The position numbers and the translations under genes are program-made. 64,000 nucleotides of DNA from Lachnospiraceae bacterium (GTDB lineage: Bacteria > Bacillota > Clostridia > Lachnospirales > Lachnospiraceae): assembly GCA_017620255.1 (NCBI GenBank), contig JAFZQU010000001.1:62001-126000 (forward strand). The letters run 5' to 3'. The notes beneath the pieces were generated by a model that saw only the letters and a program-made list of their open reading frames with translations, was not told the DNA's origin and ran no database searches. How positions within the stretch are numbered: position 1 is the stretch's first letter; each line of letters starts with the position of its first letter. Positions 43,121 to 51,875 of this stretch are shown one piece after another.

Positions 43121-45580
43121 TCAGATCTTAAACCGGTTGATGATCTTGTTCAGGTTCTCAACGGCGTTTCTGCATTCCTTTGCCATATCTGCGCTGTCAA
43201 CGGATTCCTGCGTCATATTTGTCGTACGGTCTGCTATATCCGTAATACCCTGACTCGTGTCATTGATATTTGTATCGATACCCTGGATCGCGTCTGCGAT
43301 CTTTTCGATCTCTTTGGTCAGGATGCCGATATTCTCACGGATCTCCTGCATGCTCTTACCGAAGGTGTCGGCATCGTTCCTGTACTGAACGCTGACATTG
43401 CCGAATTCCTTATAATCCGATAAGACATTGGTTTCCAGGAAAGAAGTGGCCTGATTCAGGCAGTCGGCCATCTGTTTCACTGCACCGTTGACTTCATCCA
43501 CGATGGTACCGATATTCTGTACCGCCTGCGAAGTTTGTGTAGCCAGGTTGCCGATCTCTGTTGCTACGACAGCGAATCCGCGGCCGGCTTCGCCGGCTCT
43601 TGCAGCTTCAATGGAAGCATTCAGTGCAAGAAGGCTTGTCTGGGAAGAGATGGCCATGATGGTTCCGGTGAGCTCATTGATCTTCTCAACTGCTTCGGAA
43701 GCTTTGATGGCTTCTTCGGATTTTACCTTCACACTGTCATAGATCTCCATGGTCTTTCTGCTTGCGGTTTCCGTTGTGGCAGCCAGTTCGTTTGCCCTGC
43801 TGCTTACTTCGGCGGCCATCTGTACACCGTCATCTGCCATCTGATCGATTCCGTTCGCATTAGCCTGGATATTTCCGACATTACTGCTGATCATGGTCGT
43901 TGTCGCTGCGGTTTCCTGCGTTCCTGCAGCAAGTTCCTGTGTTGTTGCGGAGTTATCCGCACAGATCTGTCCGACTTTCCCGATCGAGATCTGCATCTGA
44001 TCCACATTGGATTCGATGCTTTCTTCTGCTGTGTAAATGGATGTTACAATCTCCTTGAGGTTGTCTCTGGTCTTACCGAGTGCCTGGGCGATCATGCCGA
44101 CTTCGTCATTGCTCTTTGCCAGCTGAAGCGAAACCTCGTCAGAGGTAAAGTCGTATTCCGCGGTCTTGTTGATCACGGGAACCAGTCTGCCAAGTCCTCT
44201 GAGCATGAGCGATACAAGGAATGCCACCAGGATAACGGCGATGAGCAGGCAGATGATACCGATGACGATCAGTATATTTCTCATGCTATTCACTTCTGCC
44301 ATCATCACATCCCGGTCTGCTGTTACGATAACGATGTTTCCGGCACTTGTGAACGCGTAGCCGGCAACTTTGTAAGCCCCTTTGTATTCGTATGTGCAGG
44401 AACCGTTTGGCACCTGTTTTCCTGCCTGCAGATCCGCTACAATGCTTTTAACAGCTGCGTTCTCAACCGGCTGGCCGATCTTCTCGGGATTGTTGTGATA
44501 CAGCATCGTGCCGTCCGGGGATACCATGTATGCATAGGATCCGGCAACACCGGACATCTCGATCTGCCCGATCAGTTTGTCGTAGTCTATTCTGATCAGC
44601 TTCTCATGATCGGCAGTGACAAGAACGATGTTTCCGGTATCGGTGAAGGAATAACCTGCCAGTTTCATGGCGCCTTTGTATTCATAGATGCAGTATCCGT
44701 CCGGTACCTGTTTTCCTGCCTGCAGGTCGGCCACAATACCTTTGACAGCCGCATTTTCCACCGGCTGACCGATCTTATCCGGATTGGTGTGCCAGAGCAT
44801 CGTGCCGTCCGGAGAAACCATGTATGCATAGGATCCCTCCACGCCGTCGATCGTGATATTTCCAAGAAGCGTGTCATAATCGATCTTCATGAACTGATCG
44901 TAATCCGCTGTCACGATCAGGATATTGCCTTCTCTTGTAAAGGCGTATCCGGCAAGTTTTAACGCTTCCTTATATTCGTAAAGAACAGAACCGTTCTCTA
45001 CCGTCTTGCCTGCCTGCAGGTCAGCCACAATACCTTTGACAGCCGCATTTTCCACCGGATTTCCGATCTTTTCCGGATTCGGATGCCAGAGCATTGTGCC
45101 GTCAGGCGATACCATATAGGCGTAAGACCCTTCCACGTTTAAGATCTGGACGGATTCCAGAAGTCTGGTCAGTGCGGCCTGATTTACACTGCCGTCTTCT
45201 CCTGCCGGCAGCAGATCGATCCCTTTTACGACTTCTTCCGCCAGATTCTGTGCGTAGGACTTGTAAACCGTTTCGCCGAACTCTCTGGAAAAGTTGATCG
45301 AAACAGCGGCTTCCTGCGCCAGATTCTGTGCATATCCGCCATAGGCCTGTTCTCCGAACTCTGTGGCAAAATCAACGCCGACCGCCGCTTCTTCCGCCAG
45401 GTTCTGTGCGTAGTTCAGATACGTCTTCTCAAGCGTGCCCGTGGATCTGACCGTAGTGATCACGATCAGCGCCGCAACCGTTACTACCACAACCGCGATC
45501 ATAAGCAGAGTGATCTTGGTGCTCAGTTTGGACGTGGCTTTCAGGCCGCCCGGTGTTTTTTTTGTTTCCCCCGTTTTCAT
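43121..45580 (-). CDS. methyl-accepting chemotaxis protein with triplicated sensor
   Basis: 819 residues from the ATG at 45580 (GGAGG 8 nt upstream; the ATG at 45616 has none). TM1 is about 22-44. The extracellular part has three helical units of 26 residues (YAQNLA at 57, 83, 109), then three Cache-like units of 98 residues ([13 protein letters not shown] at 151, 249, 347). TM2 is about 433-460, followed by HAMP ([10 protein letters not shown]) and the signalling hairpin with [34 protein letters not shown]. It senses an external ligand and signals to CheA/CheW, for which no genes are in the window. Single gene between its promoter and terminator. Confidence 0.95.
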   Translation of the reverse strand: MKTGETKKTPGGLKATSKLSTKITLLMIAVVVVTVAALIVITTVRSTGTLEKTYLNYAQNLAEEAAVGVDFATEFGEQAYGGYAQNLAQEAAVSINFSREFGETVYKSYAQNLAEEVVKGIDLLPAGEDGSVNQAALTRLLESVQILNVEGSYAYMVSPDGTMLWHPNPEKIGNPVENAAVKGIVADLQAGKTVENGSVLYEYKEALKLAGYAFTREGNILIVTADYDQFMKIDYDTLLGNITIDGVEGSYAYMVSPDGTMLWHTNPDKIGQPVENAAVKGIVADLQAGKQVPDGYCIYEYKGAMKLAGYSFTDTGNIVLVTADHEKLIRIDYDKLIGQIEMSGVAGSYAYMVSPDGTMLYHNNPEKIGQPVENAAVKSIVADLQAGKQVPNGSCTYEYKGAYKVAGYAFTSAGNIVIVTADRDVMMAEVNSMRNILIVIGIICLLIAVILVAFLVSLMLRGLGRLVPVINKTAEYDFTSDEVSLQLAKSNDEVGMIAQALGKTRDNLKEIVTSIYTAEESIESNVDQMQISIGKVGQICADNSATTQELAAGTQETAATTTMISSNVGNIQANANGIDQMADDGVQMAAEVSSRANELAATTETASRKTMEIYDSVKVKSEEAIKASEAVEKINELTGTIMAISSQTSLLALNASIEAARAGEAGRGFAVVATEIGNLATQTSQAVQNIGTIVDEVNGAVKQMADCLNQATSFLETNVLSDYKEFGNVSVQYRNDADTFGKSMQEIRENIGILTKEIEKIADAIQGIDTNINDTSQGITDIADRTTNMTQESVDSADMAKECRNAVENLNKIINRFKI
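44309..45190 (-). repeat. threefold tandem Cache-domain repeat
   Basis: Three 294-bp in-frame units inside the chemoreceptor gene, each coding 98 residues with [36 protein letters not shown] and NI(L/V)(I/L)VTAD in register. There are no insertions or deletions between units. Confidence 0.9.
45215..45412 (-). repeat. threefold 78-bp helical repeat
   Basis: Units beginning [30 protein letters not shown] and [15 protein letters not shown], each 26 residues apart, lie between TM1 and the Cache units. Confidence 0.88.
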
Positions 45581-45632
45581 TGAATTTTCCTCCGTTTTTT
45601 CTGATCCTTTATACATGGATCAATGTTCCTAT

Positions 45633-45662
45633 ATTATATCCCATAAATATGGGGAGTTGCAA
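45633..45662 (-). promoter_or_regulatory. chemoreceptor promoter with internal palindrome
   Basis: Minus strand TTGCAA (45662-45657), 18-bp spacer, TATAAT (45638-45633). The spacer contains the near-palindrome CCCATAAATATGGG (45640-45653), a possible operator. Confidence 0.65.
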
Positions 45663-45731
45663 ATACTTTGTGTCCTTCCCAAAATAATTATGCGTCTGTT
45701 TCCTGCCGGAATGGGTGATGACCGGCCGAGA

Positions 45732-45779
45732 TGTCAATATCGACCGAAATATTGACAATATAGTACGTATGATTATGTA
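45732..45779 (+). promoter_or_regulatory. GH3 promoter with operator over the -35
   Basis: TGTCAATAT (45732-45740) and ATATTGACA (45749-45757) are perfect 9-bp arms around 8 nt. The right arm contains the -35 TTGACA (45752-45757). A -10-like TATGTA follows at 45774-45779 (16-bp spacer). A better TATAAT at 45791 lacks a matching -35. Confidence 0.6.
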
Positions 45780-45836
45780 TAAAAATCAAGTATAATCATA
45801 TTTGCATACACCGTTTATATCATAAGGAGAAAAAGA

Positions 45837-48251
45837 ATGAACAAATGGAGAAGGTATCAGTATCTGCCGGGAACACCTCTTGGCAAGGACGGACGGAGAG
45901 CAACCGCTTCCTGTGAACACATCGGAATGTCCTGCAAGGCGGCGCAGGAAGGCATGGTGCTTTTAAAGAACGATAAGCACGTGCTGCCGCTTTCATACGG
46001 ACAGCGGATCGCACTGTTTGGAAAGGGTACATTTGACTATGTGAAAGGCGGCGGCGGCAGCGGAGATGTAACGGTTTCCTATATCCGCAATCTCTATGAC
46101 GGCTTTGTGCAGCTGGGTGACCGCGTGGCCTTATATGAGAAACTGGGTGATTTTTACCGCGATTATGTGGAAAAAGAGTATGAAAAAGGCAGTGTGCCGG
46201 GCATGATCGCAGAGCCGGAGCTGCCGGACGACCTGCTGTGTGGCGCAAGAGCCTACACAGACACGGCTGTGATCAGCATCAGCCGCTTTTCCGGTGAGGG
46301 CTGGGACCGGAAGAGCAGCTTTGACGGCGACAAAGTCCAGAAGGAAGACGGAGATCTGACGCAGGAATCCGCAAAGATCTTTGCGAAGGGCGATTTTTAC
46401 CTGACAGACGCGGAATCCGCCATGGTTGAGAAGGTTTCGGCAGCGTTTGACAAGGTGATCGTTGTGCTGAACGTCGGCGGGATCGTGGATACCGGGTGGT
46501 TTAGCAGGAACGAGAAGATCCAGAGCGTCCTGCTTGCATTCCAGGGCGGTATGGAAGGCGGACTTGCAGCGGCAACACTCCTGACGGGCCTCAATACGCC
46601 AAGCGGCAAGCTTACCGACACCTATGCGGCGCGGCTTGAGGACTATCCTTCCTCGAAAACGTTCCATGAATCCAACGACTATGTGGACTATCTTGAGGAT
46701 ATTTACGTGGGCTACCGCTACTTTGAGACGATCCCGGGTATGGCGGAACGCGTGGTCTATCCGTTCGGCTACGGCCTTTCCTACACAACCTTTGAGATCG
46801 GGGATGTGAAGATCACACAGAAAGACGATACATTCACGGTGCTTGCATCGGTGTGCAATACAGGAACCGTGTCCGGAAAAGAAGTGGTGCAGGTTTACTG
46901 CGAGAAACCGCAGGGAAAGCTCGGAAAGCCCGCCAGGGAACTGGTCGCTTTTGCCAAGACGAAGCTGCTTTCACCCGGAGAGACACAGCGCCTTTGCATG
47001 ACTTTTACGGAATATCAGCTGTCATCTTATGATGATCTGGGCAAGACCGCAAAATCCGCTTATGTGCTGGAAGCAGGAGATTACTTCTTCCATGTGGGTA
47101 CTTCCGTGCGTGACACGGAGCAGAACCCGTTTGTACTGTGTGTGGACAGGGACCGTGTGATCAGGCAGTTGTCCGAAAAGATGAAGCCTACACAGCTTTC
47201 GGAGCGTATGCTTGCGGACGGCAGTTTTGAGAAGTTGCCGGCCGGGACTCCGAACGATCCGTGCGAGAACGCCCTGACACCGTTGACGCATGATGTTTAT
47301 GAAGGGTTCACGCCGGATACGGATTTCAAGGCAGGCCAGCACTGGTGGGGCCCGGGCATCGAAAAAGTCATTACGCTCGAGGATGTTGCAGACGGAAAAG
47401 AAAGCATGGACGATTTTCTTGCGCAGCTTTCGGACAGACAGATCGCGGAACTGCTTGGCGGACAGCCCAATACCGGACTTGCGGACACCTTCGGTTTCGG
47501 TAATCTGCCGCTCTACGGCATTCCGAACATCATGACGGAAGACGGACCTGCGGGACTTCGTATCCGTCCTGACCGCGGTGTATATACGACCGCCTGGCCC
47601 TGTGCGACTTTACTCGCTTCCTCCTGGGATCCGGAGATCATCGAAGAAGTGGGAAGGCATGCAGGTCTGGAAGTGAAGGAAAATAACATCGGTTTCTGGC
47701 TGACTCCTGCGGTCAATATCCACAGAAGTCCGCTCTGCGGCCGTAATTTCGAGTACTACTCGGAAGATCCGTACCTGGCAGGCAAACTTGCCTCTGCGAT
47801 GGTACGCGGGATCCAAAGCAACCGGATCGGCGTTTCCGTGAAGCATTTTGCACTGAACAATAAGGAAACAAACCGGAAACAGAGTGACTCCAGAGCATCC
47901 GAGCGCGCGATCCGTGAGATCTATCTGAAAGCGTTTGAGATCATTGTGACGGATACAGATCCCTGGACGATCATGTCTTCCTATAATATCATCAACGGAC
48001 ACCGCGCATCGGAGAACCGGGAACTGCTGGAAGACATCCTGCGCGGCGAATGGGGATTCAAGGGCATCGTGACGACAGACTGGTGGACAGCCGGCGAGCA
48101 TTACAAGGAACTGCTTGCGGGAAATGACATCAAGATGGGCCGCGGCTATCCGGACCGCCTGATGCAGGCACAGGAAATGGGCCTGATCACCCGTGCAGAC
48201 ATGGAAGTGAGCGTCCGCAGACTGCTTGACGTTCTGATGCGTTTCGAGTAA
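45837..48251 (+). CDS. GH3 beta-glucosidase with permuted domain order
   Basis: 804 residues, no signal peptide. The domains run in reversed order: the alpha/beta sandwich first (about 35-300, GMVLLKNDKHVLPL, FGKGTFDYVKGGGGSGDV), then an Fn3-like domain (about 317-400, GKEVVQVYCEKPQGKLGKPARELV), then the (beta/alpha)8 barrel (about 520-790). The barrel has KHFALNNKE (K669) and the nucleophile D748 in GIVTTDWW. This order is known from beta-glucosidases of Butyrivibrio and Ruminococcus. It releases glucose from beta-glucosides in the cytoplasm. The palindrome over its -35 suggests control by a repressor. Confidence 0.93.
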   Translation: MNKWRRYQYLPGTPLGKDGRRATASCEHIGMSCKAAQEGMVLLKNDKHVLPLSYGQRIALFGKGTFDYVKGGGGSGDVTVSYIRNLYDGFVQLGDRVALYEKLGDFYRDYVEKEYEKGSVPGMIAEPELPDDLLCGARAYTDTAVISISRFSGEGWDRKSSFDGDKVQKEDGDLTQESAKIFAKGDFYLTDAESAMVEKVSAAFDKVIVVLNVGGIVDTGWFSRNEKIQSVLLAFQGGMEGGLAAATLLTGLNTPSGKLTDTYAARLEDYPSSKTFHESNDYVDYLEDIYVGYRYFETIPGMAERVVYPFGYGLSYTTFEIGDVKITQKDDTFTVLASVCNTGTVSGKEVVQVYCEKPQGKLGKPARELVAFAKTKLLSPGETQRLCMTFTEYQLSSYDDLGKTAKSAYVLEAGDYFFHVGTSVRDTEQNPFVLCVDRDRVIRQLSEKMKPTQLSERMLADGSFEKLPAGTPNDPCENALTPLTHDVYEGFTPDTDFKAGQHWWGPGIEKVITLEDVADGKESMDDFLAQLSDRQIAELLGGQPNTGLADTFGFGNLPLYGIPNIMTEDGPAGLRIRPDRGVYTTAWPCATLLASSWDPEIIEEVGRHAGLEVKENNIGFWLTPAVNIHRSPLCGRNFEYYSEDPYLAGKLASAMVRGIQSNRIGVSVKHFALNNKETNRKQSDSRASERAIREIYLKAFEIIVTDTDPWTIMSSYNIINGHRASENRELLEDILRGEWGFKGIVTTDWWTAGEHYKELLAGNDIKMGRGYPDRLMQAQEMGLITRADMEVSVRRLLDVLMRFE

Positions 48252-48301
48252 AGTGTATGTGATGCGCATGTGCGGATCAGTATTTAGATCGGAGGAGCAC
48301 G

Positions 48302-48559
48302 ATGACACACACATACCGGACAAGAGGAACCTGTTCAAAGCAGATCACCTTTGACCTGAATGACGGGATCGTCAGCAATGTATCGTTTGTCGGCGGTTGC
48401 AACGGCAATCTGCAGGGCGTTGGCAGATTGGTGGAAGGCCAGAAGGCCGAGGAACTGGTGGCCAAATTAAAAGGCATTAACTGCGGCGGAAAGGGAACAT
48501 CCTGCCCCGATCAGCTTGCGCGCGCGATCGAGATCGCGCTTGCGGGAAAAGAAGGTTGA
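48302..48559 (+). CDS. TSCPD-domain protein (TIGR03905 type)
   Basis: 85 residues. The whole protein is the TSCPD domain: FDLNDGIVSNVSFVGGCNGNLQGVGRLVEGQ, then CGGKGTSCPDQLARAI with its cysteines. The same domain is found at the end of some ribonucleotide reductases, where it may bind metal. Stand-alone versions are of unknown function. GGAGGAG precedes the start, and lgt follows after a single base. Confidence 0.9.
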   Translation: MTHTYRTRGTCSKQITFDLNDGIVSNVSFVGGCNGNLQGVGRLVEGQKAEELVAKLKGINCGGKGTSCPDQLARAIEIALAGKEG

Positions 48560-48560
48560 T

Positions 48561-49406
48561 ATGGCAAGAGATCTCTTTAGTATAGGAAGATTTACGATAC
48601 ACGGCTACGGCCTGATGATCGGACTCGGATTCCTGCTCGCAGTGCTTATGGGGAATTACCGGGCGAAGAAACGCGGACTGTCGGATGACCATTTTACCAA
48701 CATGGCGATCTGTGTGCTGCTGTTTGGTTTCATGGGCGGAAAACTGCTCTTCATCATTGTGGAGTATAAGAACTTTTTCGAGAATCCGCTCGGAGCCCTC
48801 GGATCGGAAGGGTTTGTCGTCTACGGCGGTATCATCACGGGGATCTTAACGATCATTCTTTACTGCAGGATCAAGAAGATCTCGGTGGCGACCTATATGG
48901 ATCTGTTTGTGCCAAGCGTTGCCTTAAACCAGGGGATCGGCCGGATCGGCTGTTTTCTGGCAGGGTGCTGTTACGGAAGGGAAACGGACGGACCTGTTTA
49001 TGTGGTCTTTCCGGAAGAGAGCCTTGCACCGGCAGGTATTCACCTGCTCCCGACGCAGCTGTTTTCCGCAGCGGGCATGCTTCTGATCGCAGCGGGACTC
49101 ATCCTGTACGCAAGAAAAGCCGCATACAGGGGACTGACAACAGGTTATTACCTTCTGGCTTACAGTATCGGACGGTTTATCATAGAATTTTTCAGAAATG
49201 ACTACAGGGGAAGCGTCGGTTTCCTCTCGACATCGCAGTTTATTTCCATATTCATATTTGCGCTCAGTATCGGAGTGCTCGTTGTTGCGTACCGGAAGAA
49301 GATACCGGTTGAATATCAACTGTTATCGGACAAGGGTGTGGCGGGCGAAGAACAGCCAAAAGACGGGGATCCGGAAGACAAAGGAGCGGAAGCTCAGGAC
49401 GGCTGA
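48561..49406 (+). CDS. lgt: prolipoprotein diacylglyceryl transferase
   Basis: 281 residues, about seven membrane helices. It transfers diacylglycerol from phosphatidylglycerol to the lipobox cysteine of prolipoproteins. Signatures: FTIHGYGLMIGLGF at the N-terminus, EGFVVYGGII, and NQGIGRIGCFLAGCCYG around the essential arginine, then YSIGRFIIEFFRNDYRG. The ATG at 48561 is one base after the TSCPD stop. An upstream in-frame start at 48516 lies inside that gene and is less likely. The lipoprotein at 30536 would be a substrate. The 3' end overlaps the convergent hydrolase by 13 bp. Confidence 0.96.
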   Translation: MARDLFSIGRFTIHGYGLMIGLGFLLAVLMGNYRAKKRGLSDDHFTNMAICVLLFGFMGGKLLFIIVEYKNFFENPLGALGSEGFVVYGGIITGILTIILYCRIKKISVATYMDLFVPSVALNQGIGRIGCFLAGCCYGRETDGPVYVVFPEESLAPAGIHLLPTQLFSAAGMLLIAAGLILYARKAAYRGLTTGYYLLAYSIGRFIIEFFRNDYRGSVGFLSTSQFISIFIFALSIGVLVVAYRKKIPVEYQLLSDKGVAGEEQPKDGDPEDKGAEAQDG

Positions 49407-50365
49407 TCCTGCAGGAAAGAGAATATGGTTTCATAGTAGACAGCGATGACGGAGTCATCGCTGTTATATATTTCATGACGACTGTTATCAAAGTCGACGA
49501 TCCTGCAACCTGCGGTATGTGCGGCGAACTGATCCAGACCTTTGGGGTCGATCAGGGAATCGGCACTGCAGCGGAGGATCAGGACAGGGATCCTGATCTT
49601 TGCACAGGCCGGTGCGGAGCGGATCTTAGCGATCGCTTTGACGGAGTGGTAGATCCAGCTGTAACTGGTCGCGCTGATCTGGAATTCTTTGTTGGCAAGT
49701 TTCTTCTGCTGGTAATAATCAAAGCGTGCCTCGTTAGCGGAAGATGAATTGTCAAAGGGTTCTAAGCCCGTGTAGGGGCTCTGCCCGGGACCGAACGTAT
49801 CTCCGCGGCCGATGAGGCACATACTGCCGGTGAAAAGACGCGTAACAGGTTCCGGAAACGGCAGATAGAGCTTGAGCATCGGTGAAGAGAGCACGGCTTT
49901 TCTAAAGTCCTGCGGATAGGATTCAATGTATGCAGCCGCGATGCCACCGCCCATGGAATGGCCGTAAAGATACAGAGGCAGATCCGTATCGGTCTTTACG
50001 ATCAGTGAGACAAACTGATGCAGATCCTCCACATAGTCGCTGAAACGACGGATGTTGGCCAGATTGGGATGATGGGACTGCCTGAAGGAGCGGCCGTGGC
50101 CGCGATGGTCGACGGCGTAAACACGGTAGCCCTGCTCGACCATATAATAAATGACTTCTTTGAGTTTTTCGGTATTTTCGGAGAATCCGTGGCTTAGGAC
50201 GATCGCGCCCTTTGCGCCCGGTGTCTTATAGATCTCATAGTAGATCCCCTCGCCGTCTTTGGCATCTTTCACCGGCATCATGCCGGATGTGCGGATACTT
50301 AAAAGGGCCGGTTCCGCGATATTGTTCATTTCTTCTGCATACTGGGAAGCCTGAATGATGCGCAT
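49394..50365 (-). CDS. alpha/beta hydrolase, monoacylglycerol-lipase-like
   Basis: 323 residues. The Hydrolase_4 pattern: IVLSHGFSENTEKLKEVIYYMVEQGYRVYAVDHRGHGRS, the nucleophile elbow YGHSMGGGIAAAYIE, LRCSADSLID (acid) and SRHEIYN (histidine). The fold covers lysophospholipases and monoacylglycerol lipases; the substrate is not predictable. No signal peptide. AAAGGAGGAT precedes the start. It converges on and overlaps lgt by 13 bp and is divergent from the MATE gene. Confidence 0.9.
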   Translation of the reverse strand: MRIIQASQYAEEMNNIAEPALLSIRTSGMMPVKDAKDGEGIYYEIYKTPGAKGAIVLSHGFSENTEKLKEVIYYMVEQGYRVYAVDHRGHGRSFRQSHHPNLANIRRFSDYVEDLHQFVSLIVKTDTDLPLYLYGHSMGGGIAAAYIESYPQDFRKAVLSSPMLKLYLPFPEPVTRLFTGSMCLIGRGDTFGPGQSPYTGLEPFDNSSSANEARFDYYQQKKLANKEFQISATSYSWIYHSVKAIAKIRSAPACAKIRIPVLILRCSADSLIDPKGLDQFAAHTAGCRIVDFDNSRHEIYNSDDSVIAVYYETIFSFLQDQPS

Positions 50366-50405
50366 GGGATCCTCCTTTGATATGAAATGATCTCTGTCTG
50401 CTTAA

Positions 50406-50434
50406 ATTGTAATATAATCGCAGGCTGCCGTAAA
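50406..50434 (-). promoter_or_regulatory. hydrolase promoter, overlapping MATE -10
   Basis: Minus strand TTTACG (50434-50429), 17-bp spacer, TACAAT (50411-50406). On the plus strand TATAAT at 50413-50418 is a possible -10 for the MATE gene but lacks a good -35. Confidence 0.55.
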
Positions 50435-50444
50435 GGAGAGAGTA

Positions 50445-51797
50445 ATGGAAGCAAAAACATTCTATAAAAGTGCGATCAAACTGACGCTGCCGATCGTGGT
50501 GCAGAATCTTCTGTCTGCCACCATATCATCGACAGACGTCGTGATGTTAAATTATGTAAACCAATCGTCCATTTCGGCCGTATCCCTGGCAGCAAACTAT
50601 ACCAGCGTCCTGTTCATGATCTACTACGGGATCGGGACCGGCGTGACGATGCTGGCCAGCCAGTACAACGGCAAGGGCGACAGGGAAGCGATCCATCTGG
50701 TGCAGGGCATCGCCCTGCGGTTTTCCGTGGCTGTTTCCCTGCTGTTTACGATCTGCGCGCTGACGATCCCGGAACTGATGATGCAGGTGTTTACGGCGGA
50801 TCCGGAGCTGATCGCGATCGGTACGAAATATCTGCGCGTTGTATCCGGCAGTTATCTGTGCTGGAGTATCACGGAGATCTATATGGCATCCCTGCGCAGC
50901 GTGGAGCGCGTGACGATCTGTACGGTGCTGAACATTGTCGCGTTTATCTGCAATATCTTCTTAAATGCGATCTTTATCTTCGGCCTTTTCGGCCTGCCCA
51001 ATCTCGGGGCTGTCGGTGTGGCACTCGGAACCACGCTCTCGCGTTTTGTCGCACTGATCGGCTGTGTGATCGTTTCGGTAAAAAGCAGGGATATCAAACT
51101 GAAACTGTCTTATATTTTCCGTAAAAACAGTCTGCTCCTGCATGATTTTCTCCATATGGCCCTGCCGGCACTTGTCAATGATGTCAGCTGGGGTGTCGCA
51201 TTCTCCCTGTATTCGGCGATCATCGGACATCTGGGGAACGATGCGGTAGCTGCTTATTCCTTTGTAAATGTGGTCAGAAACTTCGGTACGGTCCTATGTT
51301 TTGCCGTGGCGGGCGCCAGCGGGATCATTCTCGGCAACGAGATGGGAGAGGGCAAGTTCGAACAGGCCAGGCAAAGCGCCAAACGCCTGATGATCATGAC
51401 CATCATTTCCGCGCTGATCGGTTCCGTGGTCATCTTCATCCTGATCCCGATCATCCTGAATTTCGCGGATCTGACGCCGCAGGCCATGCATTATCTGAAA
51501 TATATGATGTTCATCAACACTTACTATATCATCGGCGCAGCCGTGAATACCACGCTGATCGCGGGCGTATTCCGCGCGGGCGGCGATTCCAAGTTCGGCA
51601 TGATCTGCGATACGATCGATATGTGGTGCTACGCACTGCCGCTTGGGTTCCTTGCCGCGTTTGTCTTTAAGCTGCCCGTCATGTGGGTATATGTGCTGCT
51701 CTGTACGGATGAATTCGTGAAATGGCCGTGGGTGCTGAAGAATTACTTCTCCGGCAAGTGGATCCGGAACATCACAAGGGATGATCTCTACGAATAG
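50445..51797 (+). CDS. MATE-family efflux transporter
   Basis: 450 residues with twelve predicted helices in two homologous halves. The N-terminus LTLPIVVQNLLSATISSTDVVML and IGTGVTMLASQYNGKGD are typical of NorM/DinF-type multidrug and toxin extruders, which use a sodium or proton gradient. AAAGGAGAG precedes the start. Monocistronic, ended by a strong bidirectional terminator. Substrate unknown. Confidence 0.93.
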   Translation: MEAKTFYKSAIKLTLPIVVQNLLSATISSTDVVMLNYVNQSSISAVSLAANYTSVLFMIYYGIGTGVTMLASQYNGKGDREAIHLVQGIALRFSVAVSLLFTICALTIPELMMQVFTADPELIAIGTKYLRVVSGSYLCWSITEIYMASLRSVERVTICTVLNIVAFICNIFLNAIFIFGLFGLPNLGAVGVALGTTLSRFVALIGCVIVSVKSRDIKLKLSYIFRKNSLLLHDFLHMALPALVNDVSWGVAFSLYSAIIGHLGNDAVAAYSFVNVVRNFGTVLCFAVAGASGIILGNEMGEGKFEQARQSAKRLMIMTIISALIGSVVIFILIPIILNFADLTPQAMHYLKYMMFINTYYIIGAAVNTTLIAGVFRAGGDSKFGMICDTIDMWCYALPLGFLAAFVFKLPVMWVYVLLCTDEFVKWPWVLKNYFSGKWIRNITRDDLYE

Positions 51798-51802
51798 GGA
51801 AG

Positions 51803-51832
51803 AAAAAGAGCCGGGCAGAGCCGGCTCTTTTT
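51803..51832. terminator. bidirectional terminator, MATE / uracil permease
   Basis: AAAAAGAGCCGG and CCGGCTCTTTTT form a perfect 12-bp stem around GCAGAG, giving a T-run on both strands. Confidence 0.9.
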
Positions 51833-51875
51833 CATATGTTTATGCGGTTTGCTAACCGTTATGCATTTCTCTCGA

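Noticed and set aside
43535-44962. 475-residue open frame antisense to the chemoreceptor
   Set aside because: Rich in Cys/His/Arg with no domain. It is a shadow of the Cache and signalling repeats on the other strand.
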